From UBA6164 sp964344895 (GTDB lineage: Bacteria; Patescibacteriota; Gracilibacteria; BD1-5; UBA6164), in the NCBI GenBank assembly GCA_964344895.1, contig CAYFPB010000034.1, forward strand, positions 1 through 11,796: a DNA stretch of 11,796 nt, written 5' to 3'. How positions within the stretch are numbered: the first letter of the stretch is position 1; each line of letters begins with the position of its first letter. Positions 1 through 6,645 of this stretch are shown in pieces. A model generated the notes under the pieces. That model made no database searches. It was given only the letters and a program-made list of their open reading frames with translations, and was not told the origin of the DNA. The translations under genes were made by a program, and so were the position numbers.

Positions 1-16
1 TTTTTTTTTGATTTTT

Positions 17-1009
17 TTAAATCTCATTTATTACTTCAAATCATTTAAAACTTCAGACTATTGCTAATCCTATTACTTTTTTTGCTAGTCATCTATCTTT
101 TATTTTTTCGGCAGTTTCATTCAATGTAGCACCACTTCATATAGCATCATCTATAAGTAGAATTGTATCTGATTTAAATTTTTTATCCAATATAAAAATT
201 GTATCACGAGCATTATCTATTCTATCAGATTTTTTATTTAGTGACTTTTGAGCTACAACCTTATCTCTAAAAAGCTTTATAAGCTTTAGTTCTTTCAAAT
301 CTAGTCAAAGTCATTTTTTTATTTCATCCATAAGTTGTACTTTTCTATCAATACTTGGTGGAATAAATGCAAAAGAATCAATGTCTTTTATTCTTATTAG
401 ATTATATATATCAACTTTTATTTCTTCTATTATTTTTTTAGCAAGCTCTTTATCTCAAGTTTGTTTTGCATAAAACATTAGATTTCACAAATATGTTTTT
501 CAATACTTTTCTATAGAATAAAAATCCAAATAATATGTTTTATCCAGATACACATTTTCGAAAGTATCTTTCATTTTTTCTTTTCATTTTATCAATCAAT
601 ATTTAGTTTTATATTTATCATATTTTTTTATAGTTTTTTCATATATTTTAAACTCTTTATTTATATCTAATTTTCTTTTCTTACACCAAGAAATAAATCA
701 TTGTTTTCAAAACTTTGTTTCTCAATCTGGTCAAAAAAAGACAAATTTATTTATCTCAAAATAATCATCATCTATATTTATAGGTTCTCATGTATATCAT
801 AGTACAGGTATACTTACAGTTTCCTCAGCAAAATAAAATACTTTTGGAGCAGCTCAAACTTTATATATTTTATTCTCTTTTACAAGAATATTAATATGTC
901 TATGAATCATTTCCCTAGATATTCAAAATTCTCACCTAATATCATTAACTGATACCGGTGAATTTTTAATTATGTATTCAAAAATATTTTCTCTTGTATT
1001 TGTTTTCAT
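17..1009 (-). CDS. Winged-helix / ComF-like phosphoribosyltransferase fusion regulator
   Basis: Predicted 330-residue protein, read with UGA=Gly and ending in TAA. Residues 1-60 look like a winged helix-turn-helix domain, with a recognition-helix segment around ISREMIHRHINILVKENKIY. The C-terminal half resembles ComF-type phosphoribosyltransferases: a FAFIPPSIDRKVQLMDEI stretch, a QKSLNKKSDRIDNARDTI stretch matching the ComF 'Q..L....R..N....F' region, and the PRPP-binding loop ILLIDDAIGSGATLNE at about 283-298 with its acidic pair and GSGAT. ComF proteins normally act in DNA uptake and have no DNA-binding domain, so here the transferase fold may sense PRPP or a nucleotide for a repressor; that is inference. 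The gene follows copA but has its own promoter (1066-1093) and a 13-base inverted repeat between promoter and start, which suggests autoregulation. Start chosen at the only ATG before the HTH. Confidence 0.8.
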
Positions 1010-1023
1010 AATATATTTTTATA

Positions 1024-1066
1024 TATTTATAGTTCACAGTTCATAGTGAATTATGAACTATAAATA
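1024..1066. promoter_or_regulatory. Inverted-repeat operator candidate upstream of the wHTH-ComF gene
   Basis: A perfect 13-base inverted repeat (1024-1036 and 1054-1066, core ATTTATAGTTCA / TGAACTATAAAT) encloses a 17-base centre carrying further AGTTCA and TGAA half-sites. It begins at the last base of the -10 box and ends 15 bases before the start codon, the place expected for a repressor site. The nearest DNA-binding protein is the winged-helix protein encoded just downstream, so autoregulation is the simplest reading. It could also form a hairpin that ends copA transcripts, but no T-tract follows it on the minus strand. Confidence 0.6.
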
Positions 1067-1093
1067 GTATAACATATTTTTTATATTTTGCAA
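1066..1093 (-). promoter_or_regulatory. Promoter of the wHTH-ComF gene
   Basis: On the minus strand TTGCAA (1088-1093) and TATACT (1066-1071) are separated by 16 bases, the same spacing as the other good promoters in the window. The promoter lies between the copA stop and the regulator start. Confidence 0.55.
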
Positions 1094-1096
1094 ATT

Positions 1097-3208
1097 TTAA
1101 ATCTTTCTCAATCTCAAACTATTACTAACAACACTTACACTACTCATACTCATAGCAAAAGCTGCAAATATTGGATTAAGTATTCAAAGAGCAGCTAGTG
1201 GGATTCAAATAGTGTTGTATATAAATGCCCAAAAAAGATTTTGTTTGATTGTTGAAAGTGTTTTTCTTGAAAGATTTATTGAAGAAACTACTTTTTCTAT
1301 ATCTCATCAGACAAGTACTATATCAGAGCTTTCTATAGCTATATCACTACCCGTTCACATAGAAATTCATAGATCTGACTCTACAAGTCAGGCAGCATCA
1401 TTTATACCATCTCAAACAAAAGCCACTTTTTTTCAAGATTTTTTTATATCTTTAATTGTATTTAGTTTATCTTCTGGTAATACTTCTGCAATTACTTGTT
1501 TTATATCTAAGTCTTTTGCAATAGCTTTTGCAGTATTTTTATTATCTCATGTTAACATTACAACTTCTATATTCATAGAATGCAGTTTTTTCACTAAGTC
1601 TTTAGCTCATGATTTAGCTGTATCAAGTAGTGCAATAATTCATAAGACTTCTTCTTTATTTCAAATAAGCACGGGAGTCTTTCAATTAGAACTTAGTTTT
1701 TCAATATTTTTTTCTAGGTCTTTATCTATTTTTTGTTTCTCAAATAATTTTTTATTTCATAAAAATAATTCTTGCCCTTCAATAATTCAAGTAATTCACT
1801 TCCCTTTTATTTCCTTAAAATCCTTTACTTCAAATTCTTTAATATTTTTTGTATAATCAGTAATACTTTTTGATAGTGGATGATGAGATTTTTTTGCTAA
1901 ACTTTTAGCTATTTTTAATAATTTATCTTGAGTTTCTTTTAAAGAAATTACATCAGTAAGCTTTGGTTTTCAATTTGTTAAAGTACCTGTTTTATCAAAT
2001 ACAATTATATCTATATCCTTTGTTTTTTCTAAGGTCTCAGCATTTTTTATTAATATTCATTTTTTTGCTCAAACTCAAGTCCCTACCATTATTGCTGTAG
2101 GAGTAGCAAGTCAAAGTGCACATGGACAAGCAATTACAAGTGAAGCTACAGCAGGAACTATAGCTTTAGAAATATCTCAAGTTATATAATACCAAGTAAT
2201 AAATGTAATAACAGATACTACAATTATAACTGGTACAAATATTCCTGAGACCTTGTCAGCTAAGTGTTGTATAGGTGCTTTTGAACTTTGAGCCTCATCC
2301 ACCATTTTTATAATATTTGCTAATGTAGAGTTTTTATTTGTTTTTGTAACTTTTATATGTAATACTCCATCTAGATTTATAGTAGCTCAGTAACACCCAG
2401 ACTTTTCTTTTTTATAAACTGGAATACTTTCTCAAGTAAGCATGCTCTCATCTATATTTGCTGATCAAGATACAATTACTCAATCAAGAGCTATTTTTTC
2501 TCATGATTTTACTTCTATTATTTCTCAAACTTCTATATTATCTATATCTTTTTCTATTATTTTTCAATCAGAAACTATATTTGCTTTTTTGGCTTGTAAC
2601 TCAAGTAGTTTTCATATAGCATCTCAGGCTTTTGATTTAGCTTTATATTCTAAATATTTTCAAAGATTTATTAGAGTAATAATAGCAACAGCAGCTTCAA
2701 AATAAAGCATTGTTTCCAGTAAAAACATAACTATAATAGAATAAAAAAATGCTGTGAGAGTTCAAAGTGAAACCAAAGAGTCCATATTAAAATGTAGTTT
2801 TTTTAAAGACTTGTATGCACTTTTGTGGAAATGTCCACCAAATCAAAATACTACTATAGCTGAAAGTAAAGCAAATATATATAATACTATTCAATCTACT
2901 TTTACAAACATCATAGAAAAAACTGGAAGAGAAAAAATAAGTGAATAAATAAATCTATTAAAAATTACTTTTCCATCATCTTTACTTTTTTCTTTTTTAA
3001 AATCTGTATTTACTTTAAATCAATTATCCTCTACTTGTTTTTGTATTTCTGAAAAACTTACTTTTGCTTCATCATATTCTACTTTTGCTTCATTTGTAGC
3101 TAAGTTTATCTGTACTTTATTCATTCACTTTAAGTCATTTAAAGAGTTTTGGTTAAGTACAACACAACTAGCACATGTCATTCCTTCAATTTTAAAAATC
3201 TTTTCCAT
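1097..3208 (-). CDS. copA: Copper-exporting P1B-type ATPase (CopA family)
   Basis: A 703-residue membrane pump that would export Cu(I) from the cytoplasm at the cost of ATP. All hallmarks are visible with UGA=Gly: an N-terminal heavy-metal-associated domain with GMTCASC at 9-15; the actuator TGES at 258-261; the intramembrane metal site CPC at 361-363 in ACPCALGLAT; the phosphorylated Asp405 in DKTGT; and the hinge GDGIND at 599-604. The C-terminus YNTIGIPLAALGILNPIFAA, followed by a methionine- and serine-rich last helix, is typical of Cu(I) ATPases. The conserved glycines of TGES, ALGLAT and the first Gly of GDGIND are TGA codons. One HMA domain and about 700 residues is a usual size. The ATG sits after an A/T-rich leader without a Shine-Dalgarno. 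It is the third gene of the csoR-led unit and has no obvious promoter of its own. Confidence 0.96.
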
Positions 3209-3230
3209 ATTTTTTTATTTAAAAAATAAA

Positions 3231-3316
3231 AACCCCTCTGTCCTTTGGACATCTCCCCTTGTCAGGGGAGAAAAAATAACTCCTCCCCAGTACATGTGAG
3301 GAGGCTGAGAGGGGTT
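3231..3316. repeat. Cloverleaf-like inverted-repeat element, copy 1
   Basis: GC-rich compared with its surroundings. An outer stem (AACCCCTCT at 3231-3239 with AGAGGGGTT at 3308-3316) encloses three hairpins: GTCCTTTGGAC, CTCCCCTTGTCAGGGGAG and CCTCCCCAGTACATGTGAGGAGG. It fills the gap between the TauE-cupredoxin gene and copA and overlaps the stop codon of the former. A related but not identical element lies at 4687-4779. The shape and CCCCTCTGTCC...GGAC motif recall widespread intergenic palindromic elements; no protein is encoded. It may end, pause or protect the operon transcript. Confidence 0.75.
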
Positions 3317-4652
3317 ATTTAACTATTATTTTCCCTTGCAACATTCACATTGATGAACAAACAATTGGATACTCTCATTTTTTTAAGTTTTTTAATTCAT
3401 AGGTAATATCTACTCATTTTCTTACAGGATGCACTTGTTTATTTATTTTAGGCATAACTAAAGTAGACATACATCACTTACCATTTTCATCAGGTGTAAT
3501 CACTAGTTTATAATCTACTCATGATTCAATCTCTATTACTTTTGGTTCAGTTTGCCATCAATTATGTCACATTGTTATTGTTTCTATTTTTTTATTAATT
3601 ATTTCTTTTTTAACTTCTTTTTTTTCTACAATACTTACTTCAGTCTTTACTTTTGTTTCTGTTATTGGTGTAAAAGAAATTAGATTTTTTGAACTGCTGA
3701 TTGTAGCTATTCAGAAAAATATAAGTAAAGCTCATATAAGTTTGTTTAATACATCAAAGTTTTTTTCCTTGAAGTAACTTGATCATAATCAAACACTAAA
3801 TAGTACAGGCATAGTTCATAAAGCAAAAGCTGCCATTATTAATCCTCATGAAATAAAACTCCCACTACTTATTGCTATTAACTGAACTGTTTGTGTAAAT
3901 CAACAAGGTAAAAAGAATGTTAAAGCTCAAACTAAAGGAGCATATTTAGGATGAGATAATGCATGTATTTTTGAACTAAATTTCTTTGGCATATGTACTC
4001 ATAGTTTTGTAATACTAGGAGCTAATCATACTATATTTAATCACATATATAGTATTAATATTCATACTATAAAACTAAGTATTCATGTAACTCACATACT
4101 TATAGAAAATGTTTTTCAAATAAGTCACAAAATTCAACCAAGAATAAAAAATCATACTATTCTTCACAATTGAAAAAAGATCTGAACTTTTGTATGTCCA
4201 TACAATCATTTTGTATCATCACAATATCTTGAAAATCAAATAATGATTGCTCAAGTAATAGCTAAGCATGTAGATAAAGAAGCTACTAATCATATAAGTA
4301 TAGCTCACAGAAAACTTAGATCACTTGTATCTGGTATGTACTTATATATATCAAGTAATGAAAATAAATATATAAATACTCATAATCCTAAAAATGAAGC
4401 AATATTTATAAGTAGTTTTTCTATATTTAATCATTTATTATTATTTTCATGTTCTACTATTTCAAAATTGTTCTCTTTTATTATTTCTTGTACTTTTTTA
4501 TAATCATTTTTATCCTTTATATCCAACTCTAATATTCACTTTTTGTGATTTACAGATATTAGATCAATATTTTTTATATCCTTGAATGCTTTTTCCAGTA
4601 GCATTTCACAACTAATACAATGCATTCCTTCTATTTTTATAGTTTTTTTCAT
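3315..4652 (-). CDS. HMA - TauE/SafE-like membrane - cupredoxin-like fusion protein
   Basis: A 445-residue protein with three parts. Residues 1-70 form a heavy-metal-associated domain with GMHCISC at 9-15. About 75-330 is a multi-pass membrane core with repeated glycine-rich helices, including AILIGLVASLSTCLAITGA and a second conserved stretch PLVGALTFFLPCGFTQTV; its Cys residues resemble the DsbD/SafE-like (UreH-like) transporter group. About 350-445 is a cupredoxin-like domain ending YPIVCSSMGMLQGKIIVK, whose C-x(2)-M-G-M block is a likely copper ligand set. Many glycines are TGA. The domain order suggests that copper is taken at the cytoplasmic HMA, handled by the membrane core and bound by the extracytoplasmic tail, but the direction of transport cannot be read from sequence. 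It sits between csoR and copA in the same orientation, supporting a copper role. Confidence 0.88.
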
Positions 4653-4686
4653 ATTTTTATTTTTAATTATAATATTATTTATTAAA

Positions 4687-4779
4687 CTCCCTCTGTCTTC
4701 ATACCTCAGACATCTCCCTCCATGAGGGAGACATTATAGTTCCCCCTCAATGAGGGGGATGCCTGAAAGGCAGGGGGAG
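4687..4779. repeat. Cloverleaf-like inverted-repeat element, copy 2
   Basis: Outer stem CTCCCTCTG (4687-4695) pairs with CAGGGGGAG (4771-4779), allowing one G-T pair. Inside are four hairpins: GTCT/AGAC, CTCCCTCCATGAGGGAG, CCCCCTCAATGAGGGGG and GCCTGAAAGGC. It lies between csoR and the fusion-protein gene, ending two bases from the csoR stop, the same relative position as copy 1 at 3231-3316. The two copies share architecture and partial sequence, so they are probably members of one dispersed element family. Confidence 0.75.
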
Positions 4780-4781
4780 CC

Positions 4782-5057
4782 CTATTTATTTTGAGCAGTT
4801 TTTACTATGGTTAACACTTCCCCTATCATTTCTTCCAACCTCTGCTCATCATTATCTTTAGCTGCATTTACAAAACAGCATGATAGGTGTCACTCTAACA
4901 ATTTTATATTTGCTGATTTTAAAAGTCATATTACAGCAAGATTTTGCTGGATTATATCTATGCAGTACTTATCAGACTCTATCATATTTATTATATTTTC
5001 TATAGATGTTTTAGCTTTTTTAAGTCAAACTAAAGCTTGATTAGTATTATGTGCCAT
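4782..5057 (-). CDS. csoR: CsoR-family Cu(I)-sensing repressor
   Basis: A 91-residue, all-helical protein of the CsoR/RcnR family. The Cu(I) ligands are present with exact family spacing: Cys32, His57 and Cys61 (25 and 4 residues apart, as in Mycobacterium tuberculosis Cys36, His61, Cys65), in DKYCIDIIQQNLAVIGLL and KLLEGHLSCCF. Glycines 11, 44 and 56 are TGA codons. Apo-CsoR binds DNA and releases it on Cu(I) binding. It is first in the copper unit, and a perfect 7-base dyad overlaps its promoter at 5092-5110, the expected target for autorepression. The neighbouring HMA fusion protein and CopA ATPase fit this role. The stop is TAG. There is no Shine-Dalgarno before the ATG. Confidence 0.95.
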
Positions 5058-5091
5058 ATTGTTTTTTTACTTAATAATTATTTCAATACCA

Positions 5092-5110
5092 ATACCTATG
5101 ATGTAGGTAT
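5092..5110. promoter_or_regulatory. CsoR operator candidate
   Basis: ATACCTA (5092-5098), five bases, TAGGTAT (5104-5110): a perfect dyad. CsoR sites in other bacteria are pseudo-palindromes with ATACC...GGTAT-like arms. The dyad overlaps the downstream edge of the -10 box and the expected start site, so binding would block initiation. Confidence 0.75.
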
Positions 5111-5136
5111 ATTATTTATTAATTTTATTATGTCAA
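5109..5136 (-). promoter_or_regulatory. Promoter of the copper operon
   Basis: Minus-strand TTGACA (5131-5136), 16-base spacer, TAATAT (5109-5114). This is nearly consensus. It drives csoR and, by lack of other promoters, probably the fusion gene and copA. Confidence 0.75.
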
Positions 5137-5144
5137 ATAAAAAA

Positions 5145-5168
5145 AAGACACTCAAAATTGAGTGTCTT
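5145..5168 (-). terminator. Rho-independent terminator of the PurC-like gene
   Basis: An 11-base stem AAGACACTCAA / TTGAGTGTCTT with a two-base centre is followed on the minus strand by eight T residues. It lies five bases beyond the TGA stop of the PurC-like gene. Confidence 0.85.
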
Positions 5169-5173
5169 AAGTT

Positions 5174-6124
5174 TCAGGACAATAGATCATATATTTCCCT
5201 ATAGCCTGCAAGTGCATCATAGTTATACTTTGTAGGTATTTTTCTACAAATTGAGTTTCCTGAAAAATAACTAAAAACATCCCTATCCCTTAATTCTTTA
5301 TAATGATTTAACAAAAAACTATACTCCATTGGGCCATAACAGGAATTATTAAAGCCATCTTTAGAAACATATCTTGTATTTGTAGGAGCAAAAGCATCAT
5401 GAGACAAAGCCCATTTATTTTCACTATACAAAAATACCTCAAAGCAACTATGAAAAATAACAATACCTCTACTTAATGCAAATTTTGAAAATTCTACAAA
5501 AAGATCTTTCAACTCTGAAACAATATCACTATATTCCTCCTTAATAATATTTGAGTCAAAAGTTTCAAACATATCAGATCCTGATACAGGTACAAAAGTA
5601 GCTGTATCTAAAGAGTCTATTTCACTTGAGTGCATAAAAGTAGCTTTATTATATCCATAAGCTCTCTCATAAAAATATCTAGTTACATGATTAAAAAACA
5701 TGAACTTAACTCTTCTATAGCCTTGTTTAGGTATATCTACTTCTAAAGCATATCCCATTTTTATAGCTTCCGATCTATTAAGCAGATTTTTTGATAAAAA
5801 AGATGGAAGTTTGGTAGCAGTAGTTTTTATCCCATTTAATTCAGCAAAATTTGTTCCAAATCTAGCTATCGATGAGTATAACTCAGCCTTACCTTGAACA
5901 TGAAGATCAACATTTAAATCTTTATCACGAATCTTATTATTTCTTATAATCACAACATCCCATAAATTATCAGGTCTAGTTATCATATAAAAATCTGAAC
6001 TAGAACCTTCATGAAACAAATCATAACCATTTCTCTTCATTTCCATATTTGAGAGCTTTTTTGGAAGCTCTCTGTTTACTCCCCATCTACCACTTAGTAT
6101 CAAGTTTTCAAATGCAATACTCAT
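5174..6124 (-). CDS. PurC-like (SAICAR synthetase-like) protein ending in TGA
   Basis: A 316-residue protein; tentative likeness to SAICAR synthetase (PurC), the enzyme that joins aspartate to CAIR in purine synthesis. Residues 77-102 (VQGKAELYSSIARFGTNFAE onward) recall the PurC 'KG..L..IS.FWF..L' segment. Residues 217-253 recall 'GI.LADTKFEFG...LIDEVLTPDSSRYW', here GIVIFHSCFEVFLYSENKWA then LSHDAFAPTNTRYV. Several expected acidic and Ser residues are replaced (aDTKFEFG to FHSCFEVF; PDSSR to PTNTR), so the normal reaction is doubtful. Unlike every neighbour it has no in-frame TGA, spells all 16 glycines GGN, has a strong Shine-Dalgarno and stops at TGA right before a terminator. Read as UGA=Gly it would run 26 more codons, through the terminator and csoR promoter, to a TAG at 5096-5098. 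This implies a standard-code donor. No other purine genes lie nearby. Confidence 0.8.
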   Translation of the reverse strand: MSIAFENLILSGRWGVNRELPKKLSNMEMKRNGYDLFHEGSSSDFYMITRPDNLWDVVIIRNNKIRDKDLNVDLHVQGKAELYSSIARFGTNFAELNGIKTTATKLPSFLSKNLLNRSEAIKMGYALEVDIPKQGYRRVKFMFFNHVTRYFYERAYGYNKATFMHSSEIDSLDTATFVPVSGSDMFETFDSNIIKEEYSDIVSELKDLFVEFSKFALSRGIVIFHSCFEVFLYSENKWALSHDAFAPTNTRYVSKDGFNNSCYGPMEYSFLLNHYKELRDRDVFSYFSGNSICRKIPTKYNYDALAGYREIYDLLS

Positions 6125-6131
6125 TTAATAA

Positions 6132-6140
6132 TCCTCCCTT
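6132..6140 (-). promoter_or_regulatory. Strong Shine-Dalgarno of the PurC-like gene
   Basis: AAGGGAGGA lies seven bases before the ATG. None of the recoded genes in the window has a comparable site; their leaders are plain A/T. The site fixes the start and sets the gene apart as an import. Confidence 0.85.
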
Positions 6141-6170
6141 TTTAATTTATATTAATAAATATGCCTATTT

Positions 6171-6198
6171 TTTATAACTATTATAAATAAAAAGTCAA
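6171..6198 (-). promoter_or_regulatory. Promoter of the PurC-like gene
   Basis: Minus-strand TTGACT (6193-6198), 16 bases, TATAAA (6171-6176). It is divergent from the RNA promoter at 6234-6261. Confidence 0.65.
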
Positions 6199-6233
6199 TT
6201 AAAAAGGCTAAAATTATTAATTTTAAAAAAAAT

Positions 6234-6261
6234 TTGACTTATTTTATTTTTTATGTAAAAT
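6234..6261 (+). promoter_or_regulatory. Promoter of the non-coding RNA region
   Basis: TTGACT (6234-6239), 16 bases, TAAAAT (6256-6261). The expected start, about seven bases downstream, falls on G6268, the first base of the tRNA-like acceptor stem of RNA A. That match supports both calls. Confidence 0.7.
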
Positions 6262-6267
6262 AGCTAA

Positions 6268-6398
6268 GCTATAGAGAAATCCACTTTTCTCCAGAAAAGA
6301 TTATGTGTGCATTTCCTGATAGATTTTTTTGACACTCCCTTTTTCATTATCAAGTTCGTTGAAAACCTCTAGGGGTCCGACTCCCCACTATAGCACCA
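6268..6398 (+). ncRNA. Candidate structured RNA A with tRNA-like ends
   Basis: The 5' end GCTATAG (6268-6274) pairs over seven bases with CTATAGC (6388-6394), followed at once by ACCA (6395-6398). Just before the 3' strand is a T-arm-like hairpin: AGGGG, loop TCCGACT, CCCCA. Four of its five stem pairs are Watson-Crick, and the loop fits the T-loop consensus TTCRANY at six of seven places. This is exact tRNA geometry (5-base T-stem, 7-base loop, 7-base acceptor, discriminator, CCA). The 80-odd bases between lack a D-arm or anticodon arm; they hold a CTTTTCT/AGAAAAG hairpin. At 131 nt it is too long for a tRNA and short for a tmRNA, and the tmRNA 5' signature (GNTTCGAC) is absent. I do not recognise the family. 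Confidence 0.55.
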
Positions 6399-6401
6399 AT
6401 A

Positions 6402-6410
6402 TGTTATAAT
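6402..6410 (+). promoter_or_regulatory. Possible extended -10 promoter for RNA B
   Basis: TGTTATAAT is an extended -10 box (TGN before TATAAT), but there is no good -35 box 16-18 bases upstream. RNA B may instead be made by read-through from the promoter at 6234-6261. Confidence 0.35.
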
Positions 6411-6464
6411 ATAAAATTTGTAATTTAGATTTCCTTTTTTTCAATATTTTATACTCCCAAAATA

Positions 6465-6567
6465 GAGCTAAAATCACTTTCCCCTCACTATGATACTTTT
6501 TACATCCATAAAAAAGTTAGTAGAGATGGCGACGAAAGTTAGGGTCCTATACCCTATTTAGCTCACC
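6465..6567 (+). ncRNA. Candidate structured RNA B, second tRNA-like fold
   Basis: GAGCTAAA (6465-6472) pairs over eight bases with TTTAGCTC (6557-6564), followed by ACC. Immediately before the 3' strand is a perfect 5-base stem TAGGG / CCCTA (6540-6544, 6552-6556) with a 7-base loop TCCTATA. Inside the junction ACTTTC (6476-6481) pairs with GAAAGT (6534-6539) and encloses a long hairpin built on ACTTTTT/AAAAAGT, extended by ACTA/TAGT and CTC/GAG. The whole is a three-way junction resembling an acceptor, a T-arm and one long arm. The T-loop-like TCCnA and the trailing ACC match RNA A, suggesting a diverged duplicate. It ends six bases before the terminator stem at 6573, so RNA A and B may be one transcript of about 340 nt. 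Confidence 0.5.
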
Positions 6568-6572
6568 TATTT

Positions 6573-6607
6573 ACCCATTACTGCTTTCGCAGTAATGGGT
6601 TCTTTTT
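6573..6607 (+). terminator. Rho-independent terminator of the RNA region
   Basis: A 12-base perfect stem ACCCATTACTGC / GCAGTAATGGGT with loop TTTC is followed by TCTTTTT on the plus strand only. No plus-strand protein gene precedes it, so it must end an RNA transcript. Confidence 0.85.
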
Positions 6608-6617
6608 ATGTTAAATA

Positions 6618-6645
6618 AAAAAGCTAAGTTATTACTTAGCTTTTT
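6618..6645 (-). terminator. Terminator of the TauE/SafE permease gene
   Basis: A 12-base stem AAAAAGCTAAGT / ACTTAGCTTTTT with loop TATT; the permease stop codon lies inside the hairpin, as does the stop of the gene at 11494. A/T runs on both sides could let it work in both directions. Confidence 0.75.

Noticed and set aside
1212..1856. Plus-strand open frames of 60-214 residues over copA, the TauE genes and the HD-GYP gene, for example this one
   Set aside because: They are opposite-strand shadows: the minus strand encodes conserved families with motifs at these places.
5174..5176. TGA of the PurC-like gene as a sequencing error for TAA or an in-frame glycine
   Set aside because: A strong terminator begins five bases on, and reading through would translate the hairpin and the csoR promoter, so the natural end is here.
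6268..6398. Circularly permuted tmRNA
   Set aside because: In permuted genes the CCA-bearing strand comes before the 5' acceptor strand; here the order is the normal one.
6303..6428. A 41-codon frame with one ATG inside RNA A (UGA=Gly), starting MCAFPDRF
   Set aside because: It runs across the T-arm and acceptor stem, has no Shine-Dalgarno or recognisable motif, and the base-pairing there explains the sequence better.
6268..6607. Whole region as an ordinary tmRNA, RNase P RNA, 6S or SRP RNA
   Set aside because: No GNTTCGAC start or ALAA-type tag for tmRNA, no conserved RNase P blocks such as GGAAAGUCCGGGCU or ACAGAA, no SRP GGAAGCAGCC-like core, and the fold does not match the long 6S rod.
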